Part shown: piece by piece, positions 1 to 6,534 of the stretch
How positions within the stretch are numbered: the first letter of the stretch is position 1
Layout of the letters: each line of letters begins with the position of its first letter
DNA from: Deltaproteobacteria bacterium
Lineage (GTDB): Bacteria; Desulfobacterota; Desulfobacteria; Desulfobacterales; Desulfatirhabdiaceae
Direction: 5' to 3'
DNA length: 9,708 bases
Assembly: GCA_021778975.1 (NCBI GenBank)
Contig: JAJYBO010000095.1
Location: 1-9,708 of the forward strand
The notes under the pieces: generated by a model
What the model saw: only the letters and a program-made list of their open reading frames with translations
Database searches by the model: none
What the model was told of the DNA's origin: nothing
Made by a program: the position numbers and the translations under genes

Positions 1-1
1 G

Positions 2-55
2 ACGTTGATGTACATGGTGGATCACCGTAACAACACGCGAGAAATTTATACGTGA
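2..55 (+). CDS. Possible C-terminal tail of an upstream gene (partial, doubtful)
   Basis: One frame is open from the window edge to a TGA at 53-55 and would encode about 17 residues ending in NNTREIYT. The other two + frames close sooner. It lies 51 bases before the next start codon and on the same strand, so it could be the end of a preceding gene of the same operon. I do not recognise the peptide, and an open run this short can occur by chance. The 56-106 stretch after it shows only the ribosome-binding site of the next gene and no convincing promoter. Confidence 0.25.
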   Translation, partial: TLMYMVDHRNNTREIYT

Positions 56-106
56 GTCGTTTCTATCGCACACCGGTATGCTTCCCCTGAACAAGGATAA
101 CATCTT

Positions 107-2830
107 ATGGGCATCAAAAACCTGCACCGATTGTTTAACCCCAAATCCGTTGCTGTCATTGGCGGCAGTCAGAAACCCGGCAGTTTCGGCGCGGTTGTCA
201 TGCGCAATCTGATAGACGGCGGGTTCGGCGGCGATATTTACCCGGTCAACCCCCGTCACCATGAAATCATGGGATACAAATCCTTTGCGAGGGTCAATAC
301 AATACCGCCGAATACGGATTTGGGCATTGCCGTCACCCGGATTGACACGCTCCCCCAAATTGTCGAGGAATGCGCCGCATCCGGCATGGCCGGTCTTATC
401 ATCGTATCCGCCGGCGGCAAGGAAACCGGGGCAAAAGGCAAAGATATCGAGGCCGCCATTCAGAAAGCCGCGGCCGGATCGGAACTTCGGATCATCGGTC
501 CAAACTGCATGGGTCTGATCAACACCCGCAATTTGATGAACGCCAGTGTATCGCGGCAAATGCCCATGGTGGGTAAAACCGCCTTCATTTCTCAGAGTGG
601 CGCCATCTGCGCCTCGATTTTGGATCTGGCCAGCAGCGGGCGTATCGGTTTCAGCCATGTGGTCAGCCTCGGATCCATGCTGGATGTAAATTTCGGAGAC
701 ATCATTGACTATCTGGGCAGCGACCCGTTCGTGAGCAGCATTGTGATGTACATCGAATGCCTGACCCACTTCCGGAGCTTCATGAGCGCGGCGCGGGCGG
801 TGTCACGCGTAAAACCCATTGTGGCGCTGAAAGCCGGACGCACCAGCGCCGGCGCGATTGCAGCGGCCTCTCATACCGGAGCGGTTACCGGTGTTGACGC
901 CATTTACGATGCGGCCTTCAAAAGAGCCGGGATTGTCCGCGTTCGGACATTCGAGGAACTTTTCGACTGTTCCGGCCTTTTGGCCAAACAGCCGCAGCCG
1001 GCCGGAAGCGGGCTGGCCATCGTCACCAACGCCGGCGGCCCTGGCGTCATGGCGGTGGACATGCTTCAGGATTATGGTCAGCAGCCAGCGGTACTCAGCG
1101 AAGAGACGCTCCGGCAACTCGATGAAATATTGCCGGCGTTTTGGAGCCGCTCCAATCCGGTGGACATGATGGGGGACGCCACACCGGAACGGTATGTGAA
1201 GGCCGTTGATATCTGCATGAATGCGCCGGAAGTCGGTGGTATTCTGATTCTGTTTTCGCCGCTGAACGCCGACGCGGCGACGCCGGTTGCAGAAGCGCTT
1301 TGCGCCAGTCTCCGCGACAAGCACAAATCGGTGATAACCTCATGGTCCGGCGGCGACAGCGTGGATGCGGCGCGGCGCATCTTCCATCACGCGGGCATCC
1401 CGACATTCGATACGCCGGAACGCGCGGTGCGGGCGTTCATGAATTTATACCGCTATGCCCGAAATATCGAAGTGCTTCAGGAGATTCCCCCCAAATTTCA
1501 CCGCAGACTTGATTTCAACAGGGAAAATGCGCGGCAACAGGTACAATCGCAGATTCAGCGCGCGCACTACACCCTGACCGAAATCGCGTCCAAATCACTT
1601 CTCGCGGACTACGGAATTCCGGTCAATCCCACGGTTCTGGCGACATCCGCGGAGGATGCCGTCATCCAGGCCGAAAAAATAGGGTATCCGGTCGTCATGA
1701 AAATCGCGTCTGAGGATATTTCTCATAAGTCCGATTTCAGCGGCGTGCGCCTCGATATTCGCAATGATCTGGAAGTCCGGCGTCATTTTCAGGATATGAC
1801 CCTTCATATCGCTTCGCTGTGTCCGGACATCCGCATTTCCGGCGTCACATTGCAGCCCATGCTGACGCGTCCCCATCACGAACTGCTGATCGGCGCCCAC
1901 ACAGATCCGGATTTTGGCCCCATACTGGTCTTCGGCGCCGGCGGCGCGCTCACCGAAACACTTCGGGATCATGCTTTCGCGCTGCCGCCAATCAATCGCC
2001 ATCTGGCAAAAATCTGTATCGCCGAAACACGTATCAGCAAGGTACTCCAAGGGTTCCGGAATCTTCCGGCCGTTTCACTGGAACTGCTGGAAGAAATTCT
2101 CATGCGCCTCTCGGAGCTGGTGGTGGATATCGAACATATCGAATCGCTGGATATCAACCCCCTGCTGATGGGCGATACCTGGGCCAGCGCCGTGGATGCC
2201 CGTGTTCTGCTGAAACCATCGCCGACGCCATCGCCGCTGCATCTGGTCATCAGCCCTTACCCCAATCAGCTTGAAAACACGGTATATCGGGAAGGATGCG
2301 GCAACCTGCTCATTCGTCCTGTCCGGCCAGAGGATGCGCCGCTGCTGTTGACGCTCTATGAAGCCCTGTCTCCCCGAAGCGTCTATATGCGGTTTTTCAC
2401 GCCCATGAGAAGTTTTCAGCACAGTATGCTGGTGCGGTTCACCCAGATTGACTATGACAGAGAAATCGCACTGGTGGCAATTCAAGAGAACGATGGGCAT
2501 GAAACCATGCTGGGCGTAGCCAGGATTATACTGGACACAACCCCCGATCATGGAGAATTTGCGGTTTTGGTCAGCGATACGTGTCAGGGGAAAGGCATTG
2601 GCGCGGAGCTTCTGGGGCAATGCCTGATGATCGCCAAAGAGCGGGGAATTCACACGGTGATGGGAGTTGTCCTGAGCGAAAACACGCAGATGCTGGCTCT
2701 GGGTAAAAAGCTGGGATTCAAGATTGCCGCCATTCCCGGCGCCAGTGAGTACGAGCTGACGATCAACATCGAGAACCTTCGTTCCGCGGACATCCTGAAG
2801 GCGTGCAGCAGAAGGCAAAACGAAAAGTGA
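107..2830 (+). CDS. Bifunctional ADP-forming acyl-CoA synthetase / GNAT N-acetyltransferase
   Basis: A cytosolic 907-residue fusion. Residues about 8-135 form the CoA-binding Rossmann domain (SVAVIGGSQKPGSFG; later IIGPNCMG). About 150-460 is the succinyl-CoA-ligase-like region (FISQSGA at 160-166; AAASHTGAVTG holding His256, the position of the phosphohistidine in this family). About 485-705 is an ATP-grasp domain (VVMKIASEDISHKSDFSGV; FGPILVFGAGG; SLDINPL). About 733-890 is a GNAT domain with the acetyl-CoA loop QGKGIG at 827-832. Such enzymes interconvert acyl-CoA, ADP and phosphate with acid, ATP and CoA, and Pat/PatZ-type members acetylate lysines of other proteins. Pat of enterobacteria is reported to lack the catalytic His. 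It is kept here, so real synthetase activity is possible; the acyl substrate is unknown. AAGGA at 93-97 lies 9 bases before the ATG. The stop is 3 bases from that of the convergent TetR gene. Confidence 0.95.
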   Translation: MGIKNLHRLFNPKSVAVIGGSQKPGSFGAVVMRNLIDGGFGGDIYPVNPRHHEIMGYKSFARVNTIPPNTDLGIAVTRIDTLPQIVEECAASGMAGLIIVSAGGKETGAKGKDIEAAIQKAAAGSELRIIGPNCMGLINTRNLMNASVSRQMPMVGKTAFISQSGAICASILDLASSGRIGFSHVVSLGSMLDVNFGDIIDYLGSDPFVSSIVMYIECLTHFRSFMSAARAVSRVKPIVALKAGRTSAGAIAAASHTGAVTGVDAIYDAAFKRAGIVRVRTFEELFDCSGLLAKQPQPAGSGLAIVTNAGGPGVMAVDMLQDYGQQPAVLSEETLRQLDEILPAFWSRSNPVDMMGDATPERYVKAVDICMNAPEVGGILILFSPLNADAATPVAEALCASLRDKHKSVITSWSGGDSVDAARRIFHHAGIPTFDTPERAVRAFMNLYRYARNIEVLQEIPPKFHRRLDFNRENARQQVQSQIQRAHYTLTEIASKSLLADYGIPVNPTVLATSAEDAVIQAEKIGYPVVMKIASEDISHKSDFSGVRLDIRNDLEVRRHFQDMTLHIASLCPDIRISGVTLQPMLTRPHHELLIGAHTDPDFGPILVFGAGGALTETLRDHAFALPPINRHLAKICIAETRISKVLQGFRNLPAVSLELLEEILMRLSELVVDIEHIESLDINPLLMGDTWASAVDARVLLKPSPTPSPLHLVISPYPNQLENTVYREGCGNLLIRPVRPEDAPLLLTLYEALSPRSVYMRFFTPMRSFQHSMLVRFTQIDYDREIALVAIQENDGHETMLGVARIILDTTPDHGEFAVLVSDTCQGKGIGAELLGQCLMIAKERGIHTVMGVVLSENTQMLALGKKLGFKIAAIPGASEYELTINIENLRSADILKACSRRQNEK

Positions 2831-2833
2831 ATT

Positions 2834-3472
2834 TCAGGAGATGCTCTTGCGGACACCTCGCGAAAAAATTTCAAAGGCAATAGCCAGTGTGTTTTTCAGA
2901 TAATCTTTATCTTCATTGACGATCTTTTTACTGGCCTCCCACAGAATGACCCCGGAAAACAGCGACCAAAATACATCTGAAAGCGCCACCGGATGTTTTT
3001 CGACAAAAGCGCCTTTTTCGATGCCTTCCTGGAAAATTTTGGTGATCGCCCCCAGGGATTTTCGGGACAGGTCCTCGATCTGGCTCATGAGCTGCGGAGA
3101 AAGATTCTTGAGCGTTTCGCTGGATTGAAGGTGAAACATGGTGATGATAATGAGCGGATCGAAATCATATACATCATACATGGCCTCGACCAGCCTGTCG
3201 AGCTTTTGAACAGGCGTCAGATCGGCTTCTTTATTGACATGATCCACACGAATATGAAGATATTGCAGAATCCTGAGTGACAGCGATGCGTACAGTTCTT
3301 CCTTGTTTTTAAAATACAGATACAGGGTTCCCGGACTTAGCTCGGCCTCGGTGGCAATATCTTCCATCGTGGATTTACTGAAGCCTTTTTCCGAAAAAAC
3401 CCGCTTGGCCGCGACAATAATCTGCTGCCGCCGGCGCTCCTTTTCTCTCTCTTTTCTTTCCTGAATTCCCAT
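2834..3472 (-). CDS. TetR/AcrR-family transcriptional regulator
   Basis: A 212-residue DNA-binding repressor-like protein (214 if the ATG at 3478 is used). The N-terminus is highly charged (QERKEREKERRR) and is followed by the TetR helix-turn-helix: AAKRVFSEKGF, then STMEDIATEAELSPGTLYLY and YFKNKEEL. The remaining 140 or so residues are helical and divergent, as expected of the ligand-binding and dimerisation domain, so the inducer cannot be read from the sequence. I chose the start at 3472 because AGGA at 3479-3482 sits 6 bases before it, whereas it touches the ATG at 3478 with no spacer. The gene has its own promoter-like sequence at 3507-3535, which suggests autoregulation. It lies downstream of the lactonase-like gene on the same strand and converges on the acyl-CoA synthetase gene. 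TetR proteins near such enzymes often sense acyl-CoA or fatty acids; that role is inference. Confidence 0.92.
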   Translation of the reverse strand: MGIQERKEREKERRRQQIIVAAKRVFSEKGFSKSTMEDIATEAELSPGTLYLYFKNKEELYASLSLRILQYLHIRVDHVNKEADLTPVQKLDRLVEAMYDVYDFDPLIIITMFHLQSSETLKNLSPQLMSQIEDLSRKSLGAITKIFQEGIEKGAFVEKHPVALSDVFWSLFSGVILWEASKKIVNEDKDYLKNTLAIAFEIFSRGVRKSIS

Positions 3473-3482
3473 ACCCATTCCT
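3473..3482 (-). promoter_or_regulatory. Ribosome-binding site that decides the TetR start
   Basis: On the - strand AGGA (3482-3479) abuts one ATG (3478-3476) and precedes a second in-frame ATG (3472-3470) by 6 bases. Normal spacing favours the second ATG, which removes two residues from the longest reading. Confidence 0.5.
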
Positions 3483-3506
3483 GAATCGAATTTATTAATC
3501 AGAATT

Positions 3507-3535
3507 TTTATATTTTATATACTGTATTTAGTCAA
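3507..3535 (-). promoter_or_regulatory. Sigma70-like promoter of the TetR gene
   Basis: Read on the - strand, TTGACT (3535-3530) and TATAAA (3512-3507) are separated by exactly 17 bases, each matching the consensus at 5 of 6 positions. The spacer is AT-rich, and the start of transcription would fall near 3500, giving a leader of about 25-30 bases. The spacer holds a weak dyad, ACT-N6-AGT, of the kind sometimes bound by TetR dimers. With arms of only 3 bases it is no more than a possible operator. Confidence 0.6.
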
Positions 3536-3555
3536 GTTCAAAAAGCCGTTTGCTC

Positions 3556-3572
3556 GCAGAGGCGCCCCCTGC
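3556..3572 (-). terminator. Weak hairpin between the lactonase-like and TetR genes
   Basis: GCAGAGG and CCCCTGC can pair as a 7-base stem with one mismatch around a CGC loop, 22 bases past the stop of the lactonase-like gene. On the - strand a TTTTT run follows, but only about 9 bases after the stem, so it is not a clean intrinsic terminator. It may partly separate the gene from the TetR gene. Confidence 0.25.
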
Positions 3573-3594
3573 GTGTCATTCTTTACGATGTATT

Positions 3595-4350
3595 CTATAC
3601 TGCAAGGGGAATGGTATCACATCCCGCGAATCGGGGTTCGTGAAGCGGCAGCAGAATATCGGCGAATTCCCGGATACGGAGCATCTGATCGTACGCCTGC
3701 TGAACATTGACATGGGTTCCGGGGGGAATGACATCCATCTCCATCGCTTTGATGGCGGCTGGCGGCTCGAAATTTTCCATAATCACACAAAACCCGGTGA
3801 TCACCGCCCTGCCCGCCTGCGTCTGAATGGCCACCGACAGGCCGCCCAGGGTATGCGCCGGCGTATTGATAACGGAAATACCGGGAAGAATTTCCTGATC
3901 TTCCGTAACTATCTGAATCTGCCCGTTTTCTTCGACATCCAGAATATAGTCTTCCAGATAGCGATAATCGAGCGGATGCGGATGGTGAATGGCTTCCAGT
4001 TCGTTCCGATGCACATAAAACCGGGCATTGCTGCATTTGTAGTCATTTTCGCAATGATCGTTGTGCAGATGGGTGTGAATGACGATATCAATATCATCCG
4101 GGGTCAGTTTCCAGCGCGCCAGTCCCTCCTCGAATCGCCAGATTTTTCCGCCAATCGCGGCCTCCCGCTCCGGCGACTGGATGGGATTCATTTCTCCGGT
4201 GTCCACCAGAATTTTAGGGCCATCACCTTCGATGTACCAGCTATAGATCGGAATGGTATAGCTCTGCCCCTGACCATACTGATAGGTCATCATGCTCTTA
4301 TCAAACACCTTGGTTCCCATGACGACAGGATGAATGCGGTATGTATTCAT
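3595..4350 (-). CDS. Metallo-beta-lactamase-fold hydrolase, N-acyl-homoserine-lactonase-like
   Basis: A 251-residue cytosolic protein without signal peptide, the usual length of AiiA/AhlD-type lactonases. The zinc motif HxHxDH is at residues 94-99 (HLHNDH within HTHLHNDHC), preceded by the ILVDTG strand at 47-52. Further metal-ligand histidines are His166 in PAHTLGG and His237 in LLPLHEPRF. The bridging Asp expected near residue 186 of this fold is absent: the strand reads VITGFCVIMENF, with Gly186-Phe187-Cys188. Family members open lactone rings, classically of acyl-homoserine lactones, giving quorum quenching. Many relatives act on other lactones or esters, and the altered site makes the substrate uncertain. 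AGGTGAG at 4353-4359 lies 2 bases before the ATG and supports this start. It is upstream of and co-directional with the TetR gene (122 bases apart) and divergent from the 4569 gene. Confidence 0.9.
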   Translation of the reverse strand: MNTYRIHPVVMGTKVFDKSMMTYQYGQGQSYTIPIYSWYIEGDGPKILVDTGEMNPIQSPEREAAIGGKIWRFEEGLARWKLTPDDIDIVIHTHLHNDHCENDYKCSNARFYVHRNELEAIHHPHPLDYRYLEDYILDVEENGQIQIVTEDQEILPGISVINTPAHTLGGLSVAIQTQAGRAVITGFCVIMENFEPPAAIKAMEMDVIPPGTHVNVQQAYDQMLRIREFADILLPLHEPRFAGCDTIPLAV

Positions 4351-4396
4351 GTCTCACCTGTAATGGCATTGAATCAAACGTCAAAATATTATCTTT

Positions 4397-4429
4397 TTCA
4401 CGTTATCGTGTGAATGGAAACGTTGTCAA
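4397..4429 (-). promoter_or_regulatory. Possible promoter/operator of the lactonase-like gene
   Basis: On the - strand a perfect -35 hexamer TTGACA (4429-4424) is followed about 17-18 bases on by a dyad-symmetric stretch. This stretch is CACG-N4-CGTG at 4399-4410, overlapped by TTCAC-N8-GTGAA at 4397-4414, where the -10 should be. The -10 itself (TAACGT or ATAACG) is poor. A dyad covering a weak -10 suits a repressor operator, but no regulator can be assigned. I see no convincing promoter for the divergent + strand gene in the remainder of 4360-4568. Confidence 0.3.
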
Positions 4430-4555
4430 GAAATGATTCACAACAAGGGAATATTACGATAATCAGAAAATAATCTGTTGATAGATGAGAATAATTACGG
4501 TATTGATCGTAGAATGTGAATTCAAGTCAAAGAGAATATCCCACCAGCAGGCTGT

Positions 4556-4571
4556 GAGAGGAGGCGCCTTG
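4556..4571 (+). promoter_or_regulatory. Strong Shine-Dalgarno before a TTG start
   Basis: GAGAGGAGG at 4556-4564 is the best ribosome-binding site in the window. It lies 4 bases before an in-frame TTG at 4569. The upstream ATG at 4485 of the same open frame has no such site. TTG is therefore the likelier start and gives a more normal signal sequence. Confidence 0.55.
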
Positions 4572-5135
4572 TTCCAAAAATATTGCATATCACAGCACGG
4601 TCATGACCACAAACGCATCCGGCGCAGCCATATATTCCTTTACGGATGGCGCTGCATCGTATTGGGAATCTGGATCGCCATTGCGACAACGCTGTCAGGA
4701 GGCTGTATGTTGCCTGTAGAACCTGTCGTCAGCCACCCGTCGTCAGATGCCCTGACCCTTGACGCCCTTTACGATCATTGCGGACGCTCCACGGAATGCG
4801 GCAAAAAACTTCGCTGCGAAGGGGAGCGGATTCGCGTTACAGGATATATTGACTATGGAAATGTCTTTGACAAAGAACATTATCCCCGCCTGCCCTATCA
4901 GAAGTTTCTGATTACCAATGCCGGCCATACCCAATCTATAGAGGTGTGGGTGGATTCCGCCCTCAGCCGCGATATATTTCAGAAAATTCACCGGCAGGAA
5001 ACGCTGAATCCCAAAACCAGCGTCATGGTGCAAGGCGTCATAGAGGGGTTCGACATGCCGATCATGGGCGCATGTCACAGGGGCATCAAGTTGAATCTGA
5101 AAGATCCAAACGATCTGACCTTTCACCCCTTGTGA
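4569..5135 (+). CDS. Small exported Cys-rich protein, probable lipoprotein, function unknown
   Basis: I do not recognise this protein. From the TTG start it has 188 residues (216 if the ATG at 4485 is used). A basic n-region (HKRIRR, about 15-19) precedes a hydrophobic segment (about 21-42) ending LSGGC. Cys46 could be lipidated, but Leu sits at -4 rather than -3, so the lipobox is atypical. The mature part starts with a C-x5-C-x5-C pattern (CGRSTECGKKLRC) and has a fourth Cys in MGACHRG, which suggests disulfides or a metal site in the periplasm. The region from IRVTGYIDYG through FLITNA and IEVWVD to SVMVQGVIEGFD looks like short beta-strands of a small barrel, perhaps OB-like; this is a weak inference. 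It lies 86 bases upstream of a lipoprotein binding-protein gene on the same strand and may belong to its operon. A hairpin covers its stop codon. Confidence 0.72.
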   Translation: MFQKYCISQHGHDHKRIRRSHIFLYGWRCIVLGIWIAIATTLSGGCMLPVEPVVSHPSSDALTLDALYDHCGRSTECGKKLRCEGERIRVTGYIDYGNVFDKEHYPRLPYQKFLITNAGHTQSIEVWVDSALSRDIFQKIHRQETLNPKTSVMVQGVIEGFDMPIMGACHRGIKLNLKDPNDLTFHPL

Positions 5136-5141
5136 AAGGTC
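5117..5141 (+). terminator. Perfect 10-bp hairpin across the stop codon
   Basis: GACCTTTCAC (5117-5126) and GTGAAAGGTC (5132-5141) are exact inverted repeats with a 5-base loop, and the TGA at 5133-5135 lies in the 3' arm. What follows is TTATAAAAAA rather than a U-tract, so intrinsic termination would be inefficient. It may instead act as an mRNA-processing, stabilising or attenuating hairpin between the small exported protein and the binding-protein gene. Confidence 0.4.
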
Positions 5142-5211
5142 TTATAAAAAATCGCTATATTTCATGATGTTACATGCCATTCCGATTTAAATTCGATATC
5201 AAATCATTTGT

Positions 5212-5224
5212 GGGAGGCGTTATG
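5212..5224 (+). promoter_or_regulatory. Ribosome-binding site that decides the binding-protein start
   Basis: GGGAGG at 5212-5217 lies 4 bases before the ATG at 5222. The earlier in-frame ATG at 5174 lacks a comparable site and would add 16 residues ahead of the signal peptide. Confidence 0.65.
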
Positions 5225-6505
5225 CAAAGGTTCAGGTGGGCTGTCACTGTTGTCGTGATGCTGGTGTGGGCGGGGCTGGTGTTATCGGTGGCATCGTGCG
5301 ATCATGCCCCCCCACCTTTCAAATGCACCGACACATTGGGCTGTGTTACGCTTGAACCTCACGAAGCCATCAAAATCGGCGTCATCCAGGCGCTGTCCGG
5401 TCATGTGGCGCCGCTGGGAACGGAACAGGTTCGGGGAACGGAGCTGGCGATTGACAAACGGCAGGGAATGCTGCTGGGACACCCCATTTCGGTTCAAATA
5501 GAAGATACGGGCTGCACCGCGGAAGGCGGCGCCAACAGCGCTTTAAAACTTATTGCAGATCCCCAGACCGTGGCGATTGTGGGCACCACCTGCTCCGGCG
5601 CCGCCGCCACGGCGTCTCAAGCCATGTCCAACGCGGGATTGACGATGATTTCCGGCAACAACAGCGCGCCGTTTTTGACCGCTATCGGAGGCAAACGAGC
5701 GCCCAACTGGCAGGCCGGGTATTTTCGCACCGCACCCAATGAAGAAAATGCCGGAAAAACAGCGGCGTTGTTTGCATTCGAAAAACTCGGCGTCCGCAAA
5801 GCCGCCACCATCAATGACGGCGATATCTATACCAAAGGGCTGACAGACGGATTCAAACAAAAATTTCAGAGTTTAGGCGGCGAAATCGTTCTCTCCACAG
5901 GCATCACCAAAGGGGAAAAAGAAATGGCGCCGGTGCTGACCGCGGTGTTGAACTCCGGCGCTCAACTCCTCTTCTTCCCACTGTTTCAACCCGAAGGCAA
6001 TTATGTGGTGCTTCAGGCCAGGAAAATGGCCGGTTTCGAGCATATCACCCTGATGAGCGACGGCTCACTGATCGAAAGCTCCTTCATTGAGGCGGTCGGC
6101 GACAGTGGCAAAGGAATGTATTTTGTGGGGCCATACTTCCCCAAAGGAAATGCGGTGGACGATCTCAACAAAGCCTATCGCCTCAAATACAACGCCACCC
6201 CTTCCGCAGATTACTATCTGAGCGCCTATGACGCCACAAATCTGCTGTTGAACGCCATCGAAAAAGTCGCGGTCCGATCGCCGGACGGGTCCCTGCACAT
6301 CGGTCATCAGGCGCTGCGGGACGCCCTTTACGCGGTCAAGGATTTCAAAGGCGTTAGCGGTACTCTGACCTGTAATGAATTCGGCGACTGTGGGGAACCG
6401 GCTTTCAACATTCTGCGTCTGGATCATCCCAAACAGGGAGTGAACGGGCTGCTGTCCAACATCCAGTTTACCTATCACCTGAATAATGAATTATCCCGCC
6501 GCTGA
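5222..6505 (+). CDS. Branched-chain-amino-acid-type ABC transporter substrate-binding lipoprotein (LivJ-like)
   Basis: A 427-residue exported ligand-binding protein. MQRFRW is followed by a hydrophobic core (about 7-23) and the lipobox VASC, so Cys26 should be lipidated and the protein membrane-anchored. The mature part has the type-I periplasmic-binding fold: IKIGVIQALSG and GTEQVRGTELAID at the N-lobe, DTGCTAEGG, ADPQTVAIVGTTCSG, then FRTAPNEENAG, the second-lobe KAATINDGDIYTKG, and SADYYLSAYDATNLLLNAI near the end. Two C-x5-C pairs (Cys35/41 and Cys384/390) suggest disulfides. Relatives bind amino acids, amides or other small molecules; the ligand cannot be read here. No permease or ATPase genes of an ABC transporter are next to it. 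Instead a hybrid histidine kinase starts 29 bases downstream, so a sensory rather than transport role is plausible. Confidence 0.93.
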   Translation: MQRFRWAVTVVVMLVWAGLVLSVASCDHAPPPFKCTDTLGCVTLEPHEAIKIGVIQALSGHVAPLGTEQVRGTELAIDKRQGMLLGHPISVQIEDTGCTAEGGANSALKLIADPQTVAIVGTTCSGAAATASQAMSNAGLTMISGNNSAPFLTAIGGKRAPNWQAGYFRTAPNEENAGKTAALFAFEKLGVRKAATINDGDIYTKGLTDGFKQKFQSLGGEIVLSTGITKGEKEMAPVLTAVLNSGAQLLFFPLFQPEGNYVVLQARKMAGFEHITLMSDGSLIESSFIEAVGDSGKGMYFVGPYFPKGNAVDDLNKAYRLKYNATPSADYYLSAYDATNLLLNAIEKVAVRSPDGSLHIGHQALRDALYAVKDFKGVSGTLTCNEFGDCGEPAFNILRLDHPKQGVNGLLSNIQFTYHLNNELSRR

Positions 6506-6534
6506 TATGCGTTAGACGGTTATAAAGAGACATT

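Noticed and set aside
803..1324. 173-codon open frame on the - strand within the synthetase gene
   Set aside because: It lies entirely over a gene with strong family motifs, has no ribosome-binding site I would trust, and its peptide is Arg- and His-rich without motifs: a high-GC shadow frame.
2075..2818. 247-codon open frame on the - strand opposite the GNAT end of the synthetase
   Set aside because: The + strand encodes clear ATP-grasp and GNAT motifs there; the antisense peptide has no recognisable domain.
3550..4413. 287-codon + strand open frame opposite the lactonase-like gene
   Set aside because: The - strand gene has the zinc motif, normal length and a ribosome-binding site. The + frame is an antisense mirror without motifs.
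4478..4506. Possible + strand promoter TTGATA-N17-TATTGA before the small exported protein
   Set aside because: The -10 matches only 3 of 6 consensus positions; not enough to call.
5174..5221. Longer N-terminus of the binding lipoprotein
   Set aside because: It would put 16 extra residues before a standard signal peptide, and the better ribosome-binding site belongs to the ATG at 5222.
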